Shown here: piece after piece, positions 33,234 to 41,821 of the stretch | How the letters are laid out: the number at the start of each line of letters is the position of its first letter | Numbering within the stretch: position 1 is the stretch's first letter | Assembly (NCBI GenBank): GCA_017427285.1 | Contig: JAFRTE010000037.1 | Coordinates: forward strand, 1 to 64,000 | From: Clostridia bacterium | GTDB lineage: Bacteria; Bacillota; Clostridia; Oscillospirales; UBA644 | DNA: 64,000 nt | Direction of reading: 5' to 3' | The notes under the pieces: generated by a model | What the model was told of the DNA's origin: nothing | The model's input: the letters and a program-made list of their open reading frames with translations, nothing else | The model's database searches: none | Position numbers and translations under genes: made by a program

Positions 33234-34710
33234 CTGTTCATTATTATTCCCGGGAAAAAGAGATTTTGAAAAGAATCTGGATGAACGGGTCATATCAGAC
33301 CTTTCTATCGACACAATTGCCGAAGCAATTAATTTCGATGCTGAGAAAATGAGTATATATTTGCTGGATTTTTCAGCAACGGAGGAGGAATTGTTGTTCC
33401 GGCATGAAATCGCTGATGATTTTATCCGTAATGCAGGTTTATTCAATGAGCTTATTAGTAAAAAAACTGAATTTGAAATAATAAGAGAAAAAACAGATGC
33501 GGCGTCAAAAGACATACACTCTATGCAGTTTCTCCGTGAACCTACTACAGATTGGGGAGGCAATTTTACGATAGTGTCTATTTTTCACCTTGTTTCAGAG
33601 GCTTTGAAATCATACTGGAGTTTTTTTGACGATATGCTTTCGATACTTGAGAATAAGGGGCTCAAGTCCAAAGGCTTGGAACGTCTTAAAAACGTTCTTA
33701 ATAATATCATCAGCGGAAACGATATCGAGAAATTACGGACAGAAATATCAGATTACACATCTCTCACATCACTTTCATCATCGTATTCATGTGTTTTGCA
33801 TCTTAACCGTTCACTTCATATTGAAAAAATGTCGTATGAGACGATTGGGACTGTTCAAAGAGATTTGCGAAACAGAGGAAAACAGAAAAAGTGCATAGAC
33901 GTAAAAATGTCAGACCGCGCATTGAACAGAATGTTGTTCAATCATAACAAGTCTTATGCTGTAAAACTGCTGGAAATGGCGAAGTATTACCAGAGAATAC
34001 TGGAAAATATGTATGACGATCTGCAGTTTTATGAGTTGTATGTCGGTATAATAAAGTTTTATGAAACAAACGGAATACCGGTATCATTGATAAAAAACCT
34101 GTCTGAGAAAGACCTCAGGTTTACCGATCTGTTTGACCTTTCACTTGTGGCGGATGTTGTTGTAAAAGGTAAAGATGTCAGAAAAAACGTTAAGAGCAAC
34201 AGCGCGGATATAATTACAAAAAAAGTTTTTATCTCCGGAATGAATCAGGGCGGAAAAACCGTTTTTATTCGATCTGTCGGTATCGCTGTCTTGTTGGCAA
34301 AAGCAGGTCTGCCGGTACCCGCTGAACAGTTCGTCTGTTCCAACTTGAATAGCATTTATACTTTTTTCCCGATTGATGATATTGTATATGAGGCTAACAG
34401 CCGTTTTCGAAACGAGCTTGCCATGATGAAAAAGATAGTCGAAAAAGCTCCTTACAACTCACTTGTGCTGATGAATGAGCCCTTTATTTCAACAACGGAA
34501 AAAGAGGCTGTTGCCTTGATTGAAAACCTGCTTGTTTTCTTTAATAGGCATAATAACTGTGTTATTACAGTCACACATTTCAAGCAGCTCCTTTCGAAAA
34601 TTGATGCATCAGCCCAGTCATTTGTCGCATCGGGGTATCCTTCATTCAGCGTTTCGGAAGCAAGTCCTTACCTTCTCACAGGACATGATCTGCTGCCATT
34701 TCTGGAATAA
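33226..34710 (+). CDS. MutS-like ATPase 2 (partner of ATPase 1)
   Basis: A 494-residue MutS-like protein. Walker A is GMNQGGKT (338-345), the Walker B region is SLVLMNEPFISTTEKEA with Asn417-Glu418, and the His motif is VTHFKQL (His451). The helical N-terminal region with LLDFSATEEELLFRHEIADDF (about 46-67) matches a MutS core/lever domain; no DNA mismatch-recognition domain is present. GGGAGGA inside the upstream gene is a strong ribosome site, and the 8-base overlap implies 1:1 production. A heterodimer of the two ATPases is the natural inference. DNA binding and a repair role are not shown. Confidence 0.78.
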   Translation: MIDCSLLFPGKRDFEKNLDERVISDLSIDTIAEAINFDAEKMSIYLLDFSATEEELLFRHEIADDFIRNAGLFNELISKKTEFEIIREKTDAASKDIHSMQFLREPTTDWGGNFTIVSIFHLVSEALKSYWSFFDDMLSILENKGLKSKGLERLKNVLNNIISGNDIEKLRTEISDYTSLTSLSSSYSCVLHLNRSLHIEKMSYETIGTVQRDLRNRGKQKKCIDVKMSDRALNRMLFNHNKSYAVKLLEMAKYYQRILENMYDDLQFYELYVGIIKFYETNGIPVSLIKNLSEKDLRFTDLFDLSLVADVVVKGKDVRKNVKSNSADIITKKVFISGMNQGGKTVFIRSVGIAVLLAKAGLPVPAEQFVCSNLNSIYTFFPIDDIVYEANSRFRNELAMMKKIVEKAPYNSLVLMNEPFISTTEKEAVALIENLLVFFNRHNNCVITVTHFKQLLSKIDASAQSFVASGYPSFSVSEASPYLLTGHDLLPFLE

Positions 34711-34745
34711 GCAAACTGCCTAAGTATATTAAAGTTCAGGCATGT

Positions 34746-34940
34746 ATGTCGTTATCGTGTTTTGCATCCGGATATGGGGATCCTTGTTTTCTGGGACAAG
34801 AGCCTTGGTTCTCGAGCTGTACTACTGCTTTATACTCCGCATACTGTCATGATGTCGGCGCGTTCAATGTTAATGTCTGCGATCCTTTTAATCCTCCGAC
34901 TGCCCCGCATGGGGTTAATAATATTATAGACCCATTATAA
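34746..34940 (+). CDS. Small cysteine-patterned peptide candidate
   Basis: A 64-codon frame directly after the second ATPase. Cysteines are at 5, 14, 25, 34 and 45, so their spacing alternates 9-11-9-11, a 20-residue period. It has no Lys or Arg, five acidic residues and seven prolines, with a Pro-rich C-terminus. That pattern fits a cysteine-rich peptide, perhaps a precursor that is modified or forms disulfides. The ribosome site is weak (CAGG five bases upstream), an overlapping ATG at 34742 opens a different short frame, and there is no clear leader, so coding is uncertain. Confidence 0.4.
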   Translation: MSLSCFASGYGDPCFLGQEPWFSSCTTALYSAYCHDVGAFNVNVCDPFNPPTAPHGVNNIIDPL

Positions 34941-35028
34941 TAGGTTTTTGTCGACCCTGCAAGGTCTTCACAGTGCGGGAATTTGGCAACCTTTTCTTTC
35001 TTTAGTATAGTATTTTGAGAGATGAATT

Positions 35029-35589
35029 ATGGATTTTATCATTGGATTAATTATATTAATTGGCAGTATTATAAGTTTTAAGTATATCAGAGCATTTTTT
35101 ATAAGATTGATTTTCATGTTCAAGCTTAAAAAGCGTTGTGCCAATAATAATGCTAAACTTTATTCGAATTCATTATTATGGTTGTTGGGCATGACACCTC
35201 ATAACGGATGCGATTTTTATGTGGAGACAGAAAAAAAAGTGTTTTCTGTGAAATTCTTTCTTACCAGGTATAAGAGAGATGTGATAACATTTATTGGAAG
35301 TTCACAGTTTTTTTGGGGGTGGCTGCGTATTGAAAGCCCGACAAGACCAGTTGAGGTGAAGCACAGAATTCACAAACTGCCTACAATTGACTTTTTGTAT
35401 AACATGCGAAATGATTTTGTCCGAAAACCAATAATGCCCTACTTACTGATCAGTCCGGCTTGTTCGCATATTATTCTTATTCCTCATTTGGGGGCTACGG
35501 AATTTGAAGTGAAACGAATAGGCGAATTGCATTTTATTGATTACTTTACAATAATTTCACAGCATAAACTTTTAGAAATGATTGAATAA
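35029..35589 (+). CDS. Membrane-anchored protein of unknown function, paralogue B
   Basis: A 186-residue protein, the same length as the gene at 29920 and related to it. Residues 3-17 form a hydrophobic anchor, followed by a second one near 22-31 and the basic FKLKKR. Shared blocks are FYVET (63-67) followed by VFSV, HKLPT, KPIMP (133-137) and LLISPA. GAGAG stands six bases before the ATG. With paralogue A it brackets the MutS-like pair, which suggests duplication within the locus and a common job. I recognise no family. Confidence 0.6.
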   Translation: MDFIIGLIILIGSIISFKYIRAFFIRLIFMFKLKKRCANNNAKLYSNSLLWLLGMTPHNGCDFYVETEKKVFSVKFFLTRYKRDVITFIGSSQFFWGWLRIESPTRPVEVKHRIHKLPTIDFLYNMRNDFVRKPIMPYLLISPACSHIILIPHLGATEFEVKRIGELHFIDYFTIISQHKLLEMIE

Positions 35590-35743
35590 GACATGTAGTT
35601 GACTGTTCATTCAGCTCGCATTTGGATGCTGAAACTGTAACAGCATTTATATAGGATAACCATTTTTTACGAAATGTCCAGAGAGAATAACGTAAAACTG
35701 AGTGATTTTTGAGATTTATCCGTAATGCATACTCCGGAAAATT

Positions 35744-36048
35744 CGCAGGACTTGCGTCCACAGATATGGCTGCGAGACCCGCACTTTATAAAAAACAGGC
35801 GAAAATCATGTGGATTTCATCCTTTTCAGGGGTATGCGGGACTTGCGTCTGCTGATATGGCTGCAAGACCCGCACCTCACAAAATAGCGATCAAAAACCG
35901 GCAAAAACGACCTTTTTCAGAGGATGTGCGGGACTGGCTGCCACTGGGGTGGCTGCGAGACCTGCACTTTTTCATCGTTTTAGCCTCGATTTCAATAAAA
36001 TTCGACTGGAAACTATGAATGCAACAGCAGTAGCTGCAAGACCTGCGC
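35744..36048. repeat. Tandem array of about 91-base units with imperfect hairpins
   Basis: Copies at 35744-35783, 35835-35875, 35927-35967 and, partial, 36021-36048, with starts 91-92 bases apart for the first three. Each holds a 5' arm like TGCGGGACTTGC and a 3' arm like GCAAGACCCGCA that pair with one to three mismatches around a loop ending in GGCT. Between copies the A-rich linker is also similar (CAGGCGAAAA / CCGGCAAAAA, then CCTTTTCAG before the next arm). This is neither CRISPR (arms vary and linkers are alike) nor a coding repeat I can support. Confidence 0.7.
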
Positions 36049-36200
36049 TTTTTGGCGTTCTTCAAAGGCGGTTTTCCTCCATTCTGACATTGCAGTAGAT
36101 ACAGGCATAGAAAAAGTCCTTACTCCCTCAAAAAAACACCTCATTCACTTAATCGCTGCATGCCAAATTCACTGCCTTTTTTACCCCTGAAAACGTCAAA

Positions 36201-36236
36201 CGCCCGACAGAATTTTCACTCTGTCGGGCGTAAGTT
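36201..36236 (-). terminator. Terminator after ppdK
   Basis: A perfect 10-pair stem CGCCCGACAG/CTGTCGGGCG with a 10-base loop, and T-rich on both sides, so it could stop transcription from either direction. Confidence 0.7.
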
Positions 36237-36331
36237 TTATGTGTTATTAAGGCATTTTTACAGTTTTTCCCTCAAAATCGGGCTGTTTTTGGGCTAAAAC
36301 CCGCTTTTCAGGGGCTAAAACCGGTCTTTAA

Positions 36332-38974
36332 TTATGCCTGCTTCTCACGTATAGCTGCCTGTGCGGCTGCGAGTCTTGCGATGGGTACTCTGAAGGGTGA
36401 GCAGGAAACGTAGTCGAGGCCGATCTTATGGCAGAATTCTACGGAAGCGGGGTCGCCGCCGTGTTCACCGCAGATACCGATATGGAGATGGTCGTTGTTG
36501 GCTCTTCCGAGTTTGATAGCCATTTCCATAAGTTTGCCTACGCCTACCTGGTCGAGTTTAGCAAACGGATCGTTTTCGAATATCTTTGCATCGTAGTATG
36601 CCGAGAGGAACTTGCCGGCGTCGTCACGGGAAAAGCCGTAGGTCATCTGAGTAAGGTCGTTTGTGCCGAAGCAGAAGAAGTCTGCGTTCTTTGCGATGTC
36701 GTCAGCAGTGAGACAAGCTCTGGGGATCTCGATCATCGTACCGACTTCGTATTTAAGGTTTGCGCCGGCAGCTGCGATTTCTGCGTCTGCAGTGTCAACA
36801 ACTACTTTCTTAACGTATTTAAGTTCGCTTACGTCGCCTACGAGCGGGATCATAATTTCGGGAACTACGTTCCAGTCTGCATGTTTCTTCTGAACGTTGA
36901 TGGCAGCTCTGATGACCGCTTTTGTCTGCATAGCGGCAATTTCGGGATAAGTAACCGCGAGACGGCAGCCTCTGTGACCCATCATCGGGTTGAATTCGTG
37001 GAGAGAAGCGATTATTGCTTTGATGCTTTCAACGGATTTGCCCTGAGCGAGAGCGAGAGCTTCGATATCGCTTTCTTCTGTGGGAACGAATTCGTGGAGA
37101 GGAGGATCGAGGAATCTGATGCAGACGGGCGTGCCTTCGAGAGCTTCGTAAAGTTTTTCAAAGTCACCCTGCTGATAGGGAAGGATCTTTGCAAGAGCGA
37201 TTTCTCTTTCTTCAGCGGTGTCAGAGCAGATCATTTCGCGGAAAGCGGCGATACGGTCAGCTTCGAAGAACATATGTTCTGTTCTGCAAAGTCCGATACC
37301 TTCGGCGCCGAGTTCGCGCGCTTTCTTGGCATCGTTGGGAGTATCGGCGTTTGTTCTTACTCTGAGCTTTCTGTATTTGTCAGCCCATGCCATGATCCTG
37401 CCGAATTCGCCTGCGATCGTGGCGTCGACCGTGGGGATGATGCCTTCGTAAATATTACCGGTGGAACCGTCTATCGAGATATAGTCGCCTTCACGGAAGG
37501 TTTTGCCTGCAAGCTCGAATTTCTTGTTTTCTTCGTCCATCTTGATGTCGCCGCAACCGGATACGCAGCATGTACCCATACCGCGGGCAACAACGGCTGC
37601 GTGTGAGGTCATACCGCCGCGAACGGTGAGGATGCCCTGGGATACTTTCATGCCGGTGATGTCTTCGGGAGAAGTTTCAAGTCTTACAAGAACGACTTTT
37701 TCGCCTTTTGCGTGCCATTTTTCGGCGTCTTCGGCGGTGAATACTACTTTACCGCAGGCAGCTCCGGGAGAAGCGCCGAGACCGCGGCCGAGAGGTTTGG
37801 CGGATTTAAGGGCCTTAACGTCAAACTGAGGATGGAGAAGCGTATCAAGGTTTCTCGGATCGATCATCGCTACGGCTTCCTGCTCGGTCTTCATGCCTTC
37901 GTCAACGAGGTCGCATGCGATCTTAAGAGCTGCCTGAGCGGTCCTCTTGCCGTTACGGCACTGGAGCATGTAGAGTTTGCCGTTTTCAACGGTAAATTCC
38001 ATATCCTGCATATCGTGATAATGTTTTTCGAGAACGTCGCAGACTTTGATGAAGTCAGCGTAAGCTTCGGGGAATTTTTCTTCCATCTGAGTGATGGGCA
38101 TAGGTGTACGGACGCCTGCAACAACGTCTTCGCCCTGTGCGTTTGTGAGGAATTCACCCATAAGCTTCTTTTCGCCCGTTGCGGGATCGCGCGTGAACGC
38201 AACGCCTGTACCGGAGTTGTCGTTGAGGTTGCCGAATACCATGGGCATTACGTTGACAGCAGTACCCCAGGAATAGGGAATATCGTTGTCGCGGCGGTAT
38301 ACGTTTGCTCTGGGGTTATCCCATGAACGGAATACGGCTTCGATAGCGAGTTTGAGCTGTTCAACGGGGTCGGACGGGAAGTCTTTGCCGAGTTTTTCTT
38401 TATATTCGGCTTTAAACTGTCCCGCGAGTTCTTTAAGGTCGGAAGCGTCGAGTTCAACGTCGAACTGAACGCCTTTTTTCTCTTTCATAGCGTCGATGAG
38501 CGCTTCAAAATACTTTTTGCCCACTTCCATTACGACGTCGGAGAACATCTGGATGAAACGTCTGTATGAGTCGTAAACAAAACGTTCGAATTTGGGATCG
38601 GGGTTGCCTGCTATCATCGTAGCGACAACGTCGTCGTTAAGACCGAGGTTAAGAATCGTATCCATCATGCCGGGCATGGACGCGCGGGCGCCGGAACGGA
38701 CTGAAACGAGAAGAGGATTTTTCTTGTCGCCGAATTTCTTGCCGTTGATCTCTTCCATCTTTGCAACGTATTCCATGACTTCCGCCATGATCTCCGCATT
38801 GATCTTCTTGCCGTCTTCGTAATACTGTGTGCAGGCTTCGGTTGAAATTGTGAAGCCCTGAGGAACAGGCAGACCGATCTTGGTCATTTCTGCAAGGTTT
38901 GCGCCTTTACCGCCGAGGAGCTCTCTCATGGAGCCGTTGCCTTCGGTAAACAGGTAAACGTATTTTTTTGCCAT
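36332..38974 (-). CDS. ppdK: Pyruvate, phosphate dikinase
   Basis: An 880-residue cytoplasmic enzyme that interconverts pyruvate, ATP and phosphate with PEP, AMP and PPi. In anaerobes it can run toward pyruvate with PPi in glycolysis. All parts are visible: N-terminal ATP-grasp domain, the swivelling phosphohistidine in GGMTSHAAVVARGMG (His458), and the C-terminal PEP barrel ending with the catalytic Cys in ICGEHGG (Cys835). The length is normal. CAGGAGGT is a strong ribosome site. It is monocistronic between its promoter and terminator. Codon use is highly biased, as expected for an abundant enzyme. Confidence 0.97.
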   Translation of the reverse strand: MAKKYVYLFTEGNGSMRELLGGKGANLAEMTKIGLPVPQGFTISTEACTQYYEDGKKINAEIMAEVMEYVAKMEEINGKKFGDKKNPLLVSVRSGARASMPGMMDTILNLGLNDDVVATMIAGNPDPKFERFVYDSYRRFIQMFSDVVMEVGKKYFEALIDAMKEKKGVQFDVELDASDLKELAGQFKAEYKEKLGKDFPSDPVEQLKLAIEAVFRSWDNPRANVYRRDNDIPYSWGTAVNVMPMVFGNLNDNSGTGVAFTRDPATGEKKLMGEFLTNAQGEDVVAGVRTPMPITQMEEKFPEAYADFIKVCDVLEKHYHDMQDMEFTVENGKLYMLQCRNGKRTAQAALKIACDLVDEGMKTEQEAVAMIDPRNLDTLLHPQFDVKALKSAKPLGRGLGASPGAACGKVVFTAEDAEKWHAKGEKVVLVRLETSPEDITGMKVSQGILTVRGGMTSHAAVVARGMGTCCVSGCGDIKMDEENKKFELAGKTFREGDYISIDGSTGNIYEGIIPTVDATIAGEFGRIMAWADKYRKLRVRTNADTPNDAKKARELGAEGIGLCRTEHMFFEADRIAAFREMICSDTAEEREIALAKILPYQQGDFEKLYEALEGTPVCIRFLDPPLHEFVPTEESDIEALALAQGKSVESIKAIIASLHEFNPMMGHRGCRLAVTYPEIAAMQTKAVIRAAINVQKKHADWNVVPEIMIPLVGDVSELKYVKKVVVDTADAEIAAAGANLKYEVGTMIEIPRACLTADDIAKNADFFCFGTNDLTQMTYGFSRDDAGKFLSAYYDAKIFENDPFAKLDQVGVGKLMEMAIKLGRANNDHLHIGICGEHGGDPASVEFCHKIGLDYVSCSPFRVPIARLAAAQAAIREKQA

Positions 38975-39041
38975 TTAGGTTAGTACCTCCTGATTTTTCA
39001 TAGATTTCTTAAAATAATTATATTTATACCATAACTTTGAT

Positions 39042-39070
39042 ATTATAGCATGTCAGAAATAAAAAAACAA
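39042..39070 (-). promoter_or_regulatory. Probable promoter of ppdK
   Basis: Minus-strand TTGTTT-N17-TATAAT about 70 bases upstream of the start. The -35 is imperfect. Confidence 0.5.
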
Positions 39071-39259
39071 GTACTTTTTTTTAACTTTTTGAAAAATTCA
39101 TACATATAATTGAATGAATATCGAAAAACGCCGTTTTTCGGACAATTGTTTCATATTATCATATTATAATTTTATTGTATAAGTAATACGGACTGAAAAG
39201 CGTTATAATACTTTTATATTAAAGTTCGTTTTAACGGCATAATTACATGGGAGGATAAA

Positions 39260-40690
39260 ATGAAGACATTCTGTAAAATTCTTGCGATGATTTTACTGTT
39301 CACGCTTGTTGTCGGATGCGCCGAAAGCGCGGAAGAGAGCTTTGATCTAAGCTTTTCCTCCGAAGGAGGCGGATCGGTCGATTTCAGCGGTCTGGAAATA
39401 CTTTACCGCATAAATCTCGACAGCGGAAACGGCGTTGACTCAACGGAAAACTTCCTCGGCTACACCATCAACACCGAATTCAGTGATCTTGCGATGCAAA
39501 GAGTGCGCGACCTTGAAAACAGCTATAATTTCAAGCTCAAAGTTACTAACGAGACCGCCGATCTTGTAAACATGACGGCTGGCGGACTGAGATTTGCGGA
39601 CATATTTTTAAGTCCGTCATTCAACTTTTTTTCCTGGTCAAAAGCGGGGCTTCTTACGGGTATAAGCACGCTGAAAGACTACATCGATTACCGCGATTCG
39701 GAAAAATGGGGATCTCCGCTGATACTCGAATCGATGTTTTACGGAAACGATGTTTACGGTCTTACGCCGAACGCATGGCCCGAACAGAACTATACGTCTT
39801 TCGGATATCCGCTTGTTGCAAACGTTGACCTTATAACAACGAACGGAGCTTTAAACCCGAGAGAACTCGTTGAGGACGGAGTATGGGTTTGGGACACATT
39901 TACCCAGGAGCTTGTTAAAAACACGGTTATGGAGGGCTCGGAGGCAAAATCGTACGGACTTGTAACATCGTATCCGTATTTTGCTCAGATGATGATCCTT
40001 TCAAACGGCGCAAGATTTGCCGAGCGGGACGAAGACGGCAACTATTACTGCGGATATTATACGCCGCAGGCATTGACGGCGCTGGAAATGATTCGCGAAA
40101 TCTGGTACGGCGAATTTGCCGACACGGTAATGAGAGACGAGGTCTATTATTCCGAAGTGGTAATGAGAAACTTCACCTCAGAGCACGGCGCATACGCATT
40201 TCTGCCTACGCATTTTATTTTCGGCGTTTACGGCGAAGTTGCCATGAACCTTGACAACTTTGCGATTCTTCCCACACCGACAGGTCCCGACGTCCCCATA
40301 GGATATATGTCGAGCGTACACCATACGATGTATTATTCGATTTCTTTCCCCGTTTCAAGTCAGATCACGGACGCTGCGGCGACGGTCGTAAACGCTATTT
40401 ACGAGCCGCTTCCCGGTTTTGAAACGAAAGAGGACATAAAAGAATATATGTCAAGGAACTATTTCTTTGACGAGCGTGACGCAGACGTTTTCTTTAATCT
40501 CTTCGAAAATTCCTATTACAATTACGACTATACCACGGGTTTTGAATCGAGACGGATCCCGGAAGGCATATGCACATCCAACAGAGCGATATCCGAGCTT
40601 CTCAGTTCAAATGAGCCGATAATCGAAAAGTGTTTTACGGATTTTGTAAATCCCACGCTTTCCGCTTATGATGTTCTTTTCGGAGACTGA
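39260..40690 (+). CDS. ABC-transporter substrate-binding lipoprotein (sugar type)
   Basis: A 476-residue exported protein. The lipobox LVVGC puts the lipidated Cys at position 20. The rest is like family 1 extracellular solute-binding proteins: a NxGxxxARDExG-like stretch (NGARFAERDEDGNYY), repeated Tyr/Trp-rich sugar-binding segments and ILPTPTGPD near 340. No permease or ATPase genes are next to it, so it is an orphan binding protein that may work with a distant transporter. GGGAGG gives a strong ribosome site. A TATAAT at 39204-39209 may be its -10, but no good -35 was found. Confidence 0.8.
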   Translation: MKTFCKILAMILLFTLVVGCAESAEESFDLSFSSEGGGSVDFSGLEILYRINLDSGNGVDSTENFLGYTINTEFSDLAMQRVRDLENSYNFKLKVTNETADLVNMTAGGLRFADIFLSPSFNFFSWSKAGLLTGISTLKDYIDYRDSEKWGSPLILESMFYGNDVYGLTPNAWPEQNYTSFGYPLVANVDLITTNGALNPRELVEDGVWVWDTFTQELVKNTVMEGSEAKSYGLVTSYPYFAQMMILSNGARFAERDEDGNYYCGYYTPQALTALEMIREIWYGEFADTVMRDEVYYSEVVMRNFTSEHGAYAFLPTHFIFGVYGEVAMNLDNFAILPTPTGPDVPIGYMSSVHHTMYYSISFPVSSQITDAAATVVNAIYEPLPGFETKEDIKEYMSRNYFFDERDADVFFNLFENSYYNYDYTTGFESRRIPEGICTSNRAISELLSSNEPIIEKCFTDFVNPTLSAYDVLFGD

Positions 40691-40714
40691 TTGCGAAATA
40701 AAGCAAATATGATA

Positions 40715-40745
40715 AAAGCCGGAACAAAATGTTCCGGCTTTTTTT
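40715..40745 (+). terminator. Bidirectional terminator between convergent genes
   Basis: An 11-pair stem AAAGCCGGAAC/GTTCCGGCTTT followed by T7. It also serves the leftward UroD-like gene ending at 40747. Confidence 0.88.
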
Positions 40746-40746
40746 G

Positions 40747-41778
40747 CTAAAATTCAGTCTGACAGCATTCGTCGAGGAATGCGGCGATGTTTTCAAAAGG
40801 CGTTCCCCCTACTATTCCGTTGCCGGAGGCGAGTATCATGCCGCCTTCGGGGGATGAAAACGTTCTTTTCATAAGGCGGACTTCTTTTCTTACGTCTTCG
40901 GGAGTGCCGAAACGCAATGTCTGCTGAACATCCATTCCAGCCCAGAACGTTATTTTGCCTTTCCATTTTGCGGCTATCTCATCCCAGTCCATGGTATGTT
41001 TCTGTATGGGGTGGAGAACGTCAAGTCCGGCCTCTATAAGATCGCCTATTATTTCCTCAACGCAGCCGCATGTATGAAGCCAGTTGTGAATGCCGTATTT
41101 GTGAGTATTGCCCCAGATCTTAACGTAATACGGTTTGATGAATTCGCGGAACATGGCAGGGCTCATCATAAGGGAATTCTGGCTGCCGAGGTCGTCGGAA
41201 AAGCTGTATCCGTCAGGTTTGATAAGCTCGATTGCCTGTTCGAGAAGTTTCAGCTCGGTATCGCAGATAAGGTTATGCAGTTTATGGACGTTTTCGGGTT
41301 CTTCGTAATAATCGGCAAGAAGATTTTCCATTCCGCGGAAATTCCATATGCGTTCGAACATCAGGCTCCAGTGGTGAATAAGTATATATCTGCCCTCGGC
41401 GCGCGCTTTTTCCGCCTGTTTTATCTGTTTGTCCCAAAGGCCCGGAGCATTGACGTTCGGGGGATTTGCAACAAGTTCATCTATATAGTCCCAGTCGGGA
41501 AGGCGCACGGTCGCGTCGTTGCCTGTAAACTTGCTCGCGTCCACCTCGGGAAGATGCCAGCAAAAGCCGTCGTCTCTGCGCTCGAAGCTCGGGCACGGAA
41601 AACCGATGCAGCAGACATCTTCGGGATATTCGGCAAATTGGGAAAGGCGGTCTCCGTACTGCTCGTAAAGACCTTCACCCCACCATTTTGTAAAAACCAT
41701 CGGTATTCTTGACGGGGTTTTGAATTCAATCGCTTTTATAACTTCCTCACGAGGAAGCGGTTTTGGAATAACGGACAT
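40747..41778 (-). CDS. Uroporphyrinogen decarboxylase-like (MtaA/CmuA-type) protein 2
   Basis: A 344-residue TIM-barrel protein of the URO-D superfamily. Marks: EYPEDVCCIGFPCPS near the N-terminus, SDDLGSQNSLMMSPAMFREFIKPYYVKIWG (about 190-220), the HTCGCVEEIIGDLIEAGLDVLHPIQ stretch (TCG is typical of methyltransferase-type members), and a GGMILASGNGI C-terminus. It is the last gene of the tmcAL-pyrH-dxr run. The start at 41778 is set by AAAGAGGT; the longer frame runs back into dxr. A C1 or corrinoid-linked role is inferred, substrate unknown. Confidence 0.78.
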   Translation of the reverse strand: MSVIPKPLPREEVIKAIEFKTPSRIPMVFTKWWGEGLYEQYGDRLSQFAEYPEDVCCIGFPCPSFERRDDGFCWHLPEVDASKFTGNDATVRLPDWDYIDELVANPPNVNAPGLWDKQIKQAEKARAEGRYILIHHWSLMFERIWNFRGMENLLADYYEEPENVHKLHNLICDTELKLLEQAIELIKPDGYSFSDDLGSQNSLMMSPAMFREFIKPYYVKIWGNTHKYGIHNWLHTCGCVEEIIGDLIEAGLDVLHPIQKHTMDWDEIAAKWKGKITFWAGMDVQQTLRFGTPEDVRKEVRLMKRTFSSPEGGMILASGNGIVGGTPFENIAAFLDECCQTEF

Positions 41779-41821
41779 TAAGGGTACCTCTTTCCGGTAT
41801 GATATTATATGTATGATTAGG

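Larger units (their letters stand above)
35590..36331. other. Long non-coding stretch with tandem hairpin repeats and a terminator
   Basis: This 740-base region between the island and ppdK has no supported gene. It holds four hairpin repeats (35744-36048), a perfect 10-pair hairpin (36201-36230), and a short direct repeat of GGGCTAAAACC near 36288 and 36314. Nothing was recognised in 35590-35743 or 36049-36190. Confidence 0.6.

Noticed and set aside
34742..34850. Alternative short hydrophobic frame from the ATG at 34742
   Set aside because: It is about 36 codons, overlaps the cysteine-patterned frame, and shows nothing recognisable. Kept only as a doubt about which frame is read.
35725..36018. 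A 97-codon frame through the hairpin repeats
   Set aside because: It is open only because the 91-base units repeat; the peptide repeats are imperfect, there is no ribosome site, and the structure is better explained by DNA or RNA hairpins.
35744..36048. CRISPR array
   Set aside because: The arms vary, spacing is about 91 bases, linkers resemble each other rather than being unique, and there are no cas genes.
36428..37606. A 392-codon open frame on the plus strand within ppdK
   Set aside because: It is the antisense shadow of ppdK, a strongly conserved, codon-biased gene. It has no ribosome site and no recognisable domain.
39176..39209. Full promoter of the ABC substrate-binding protein gene
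   Set aside because: TATAAT at 39204 is good, but the only -35-like box is 22 bases away. Not listed as a promoter.
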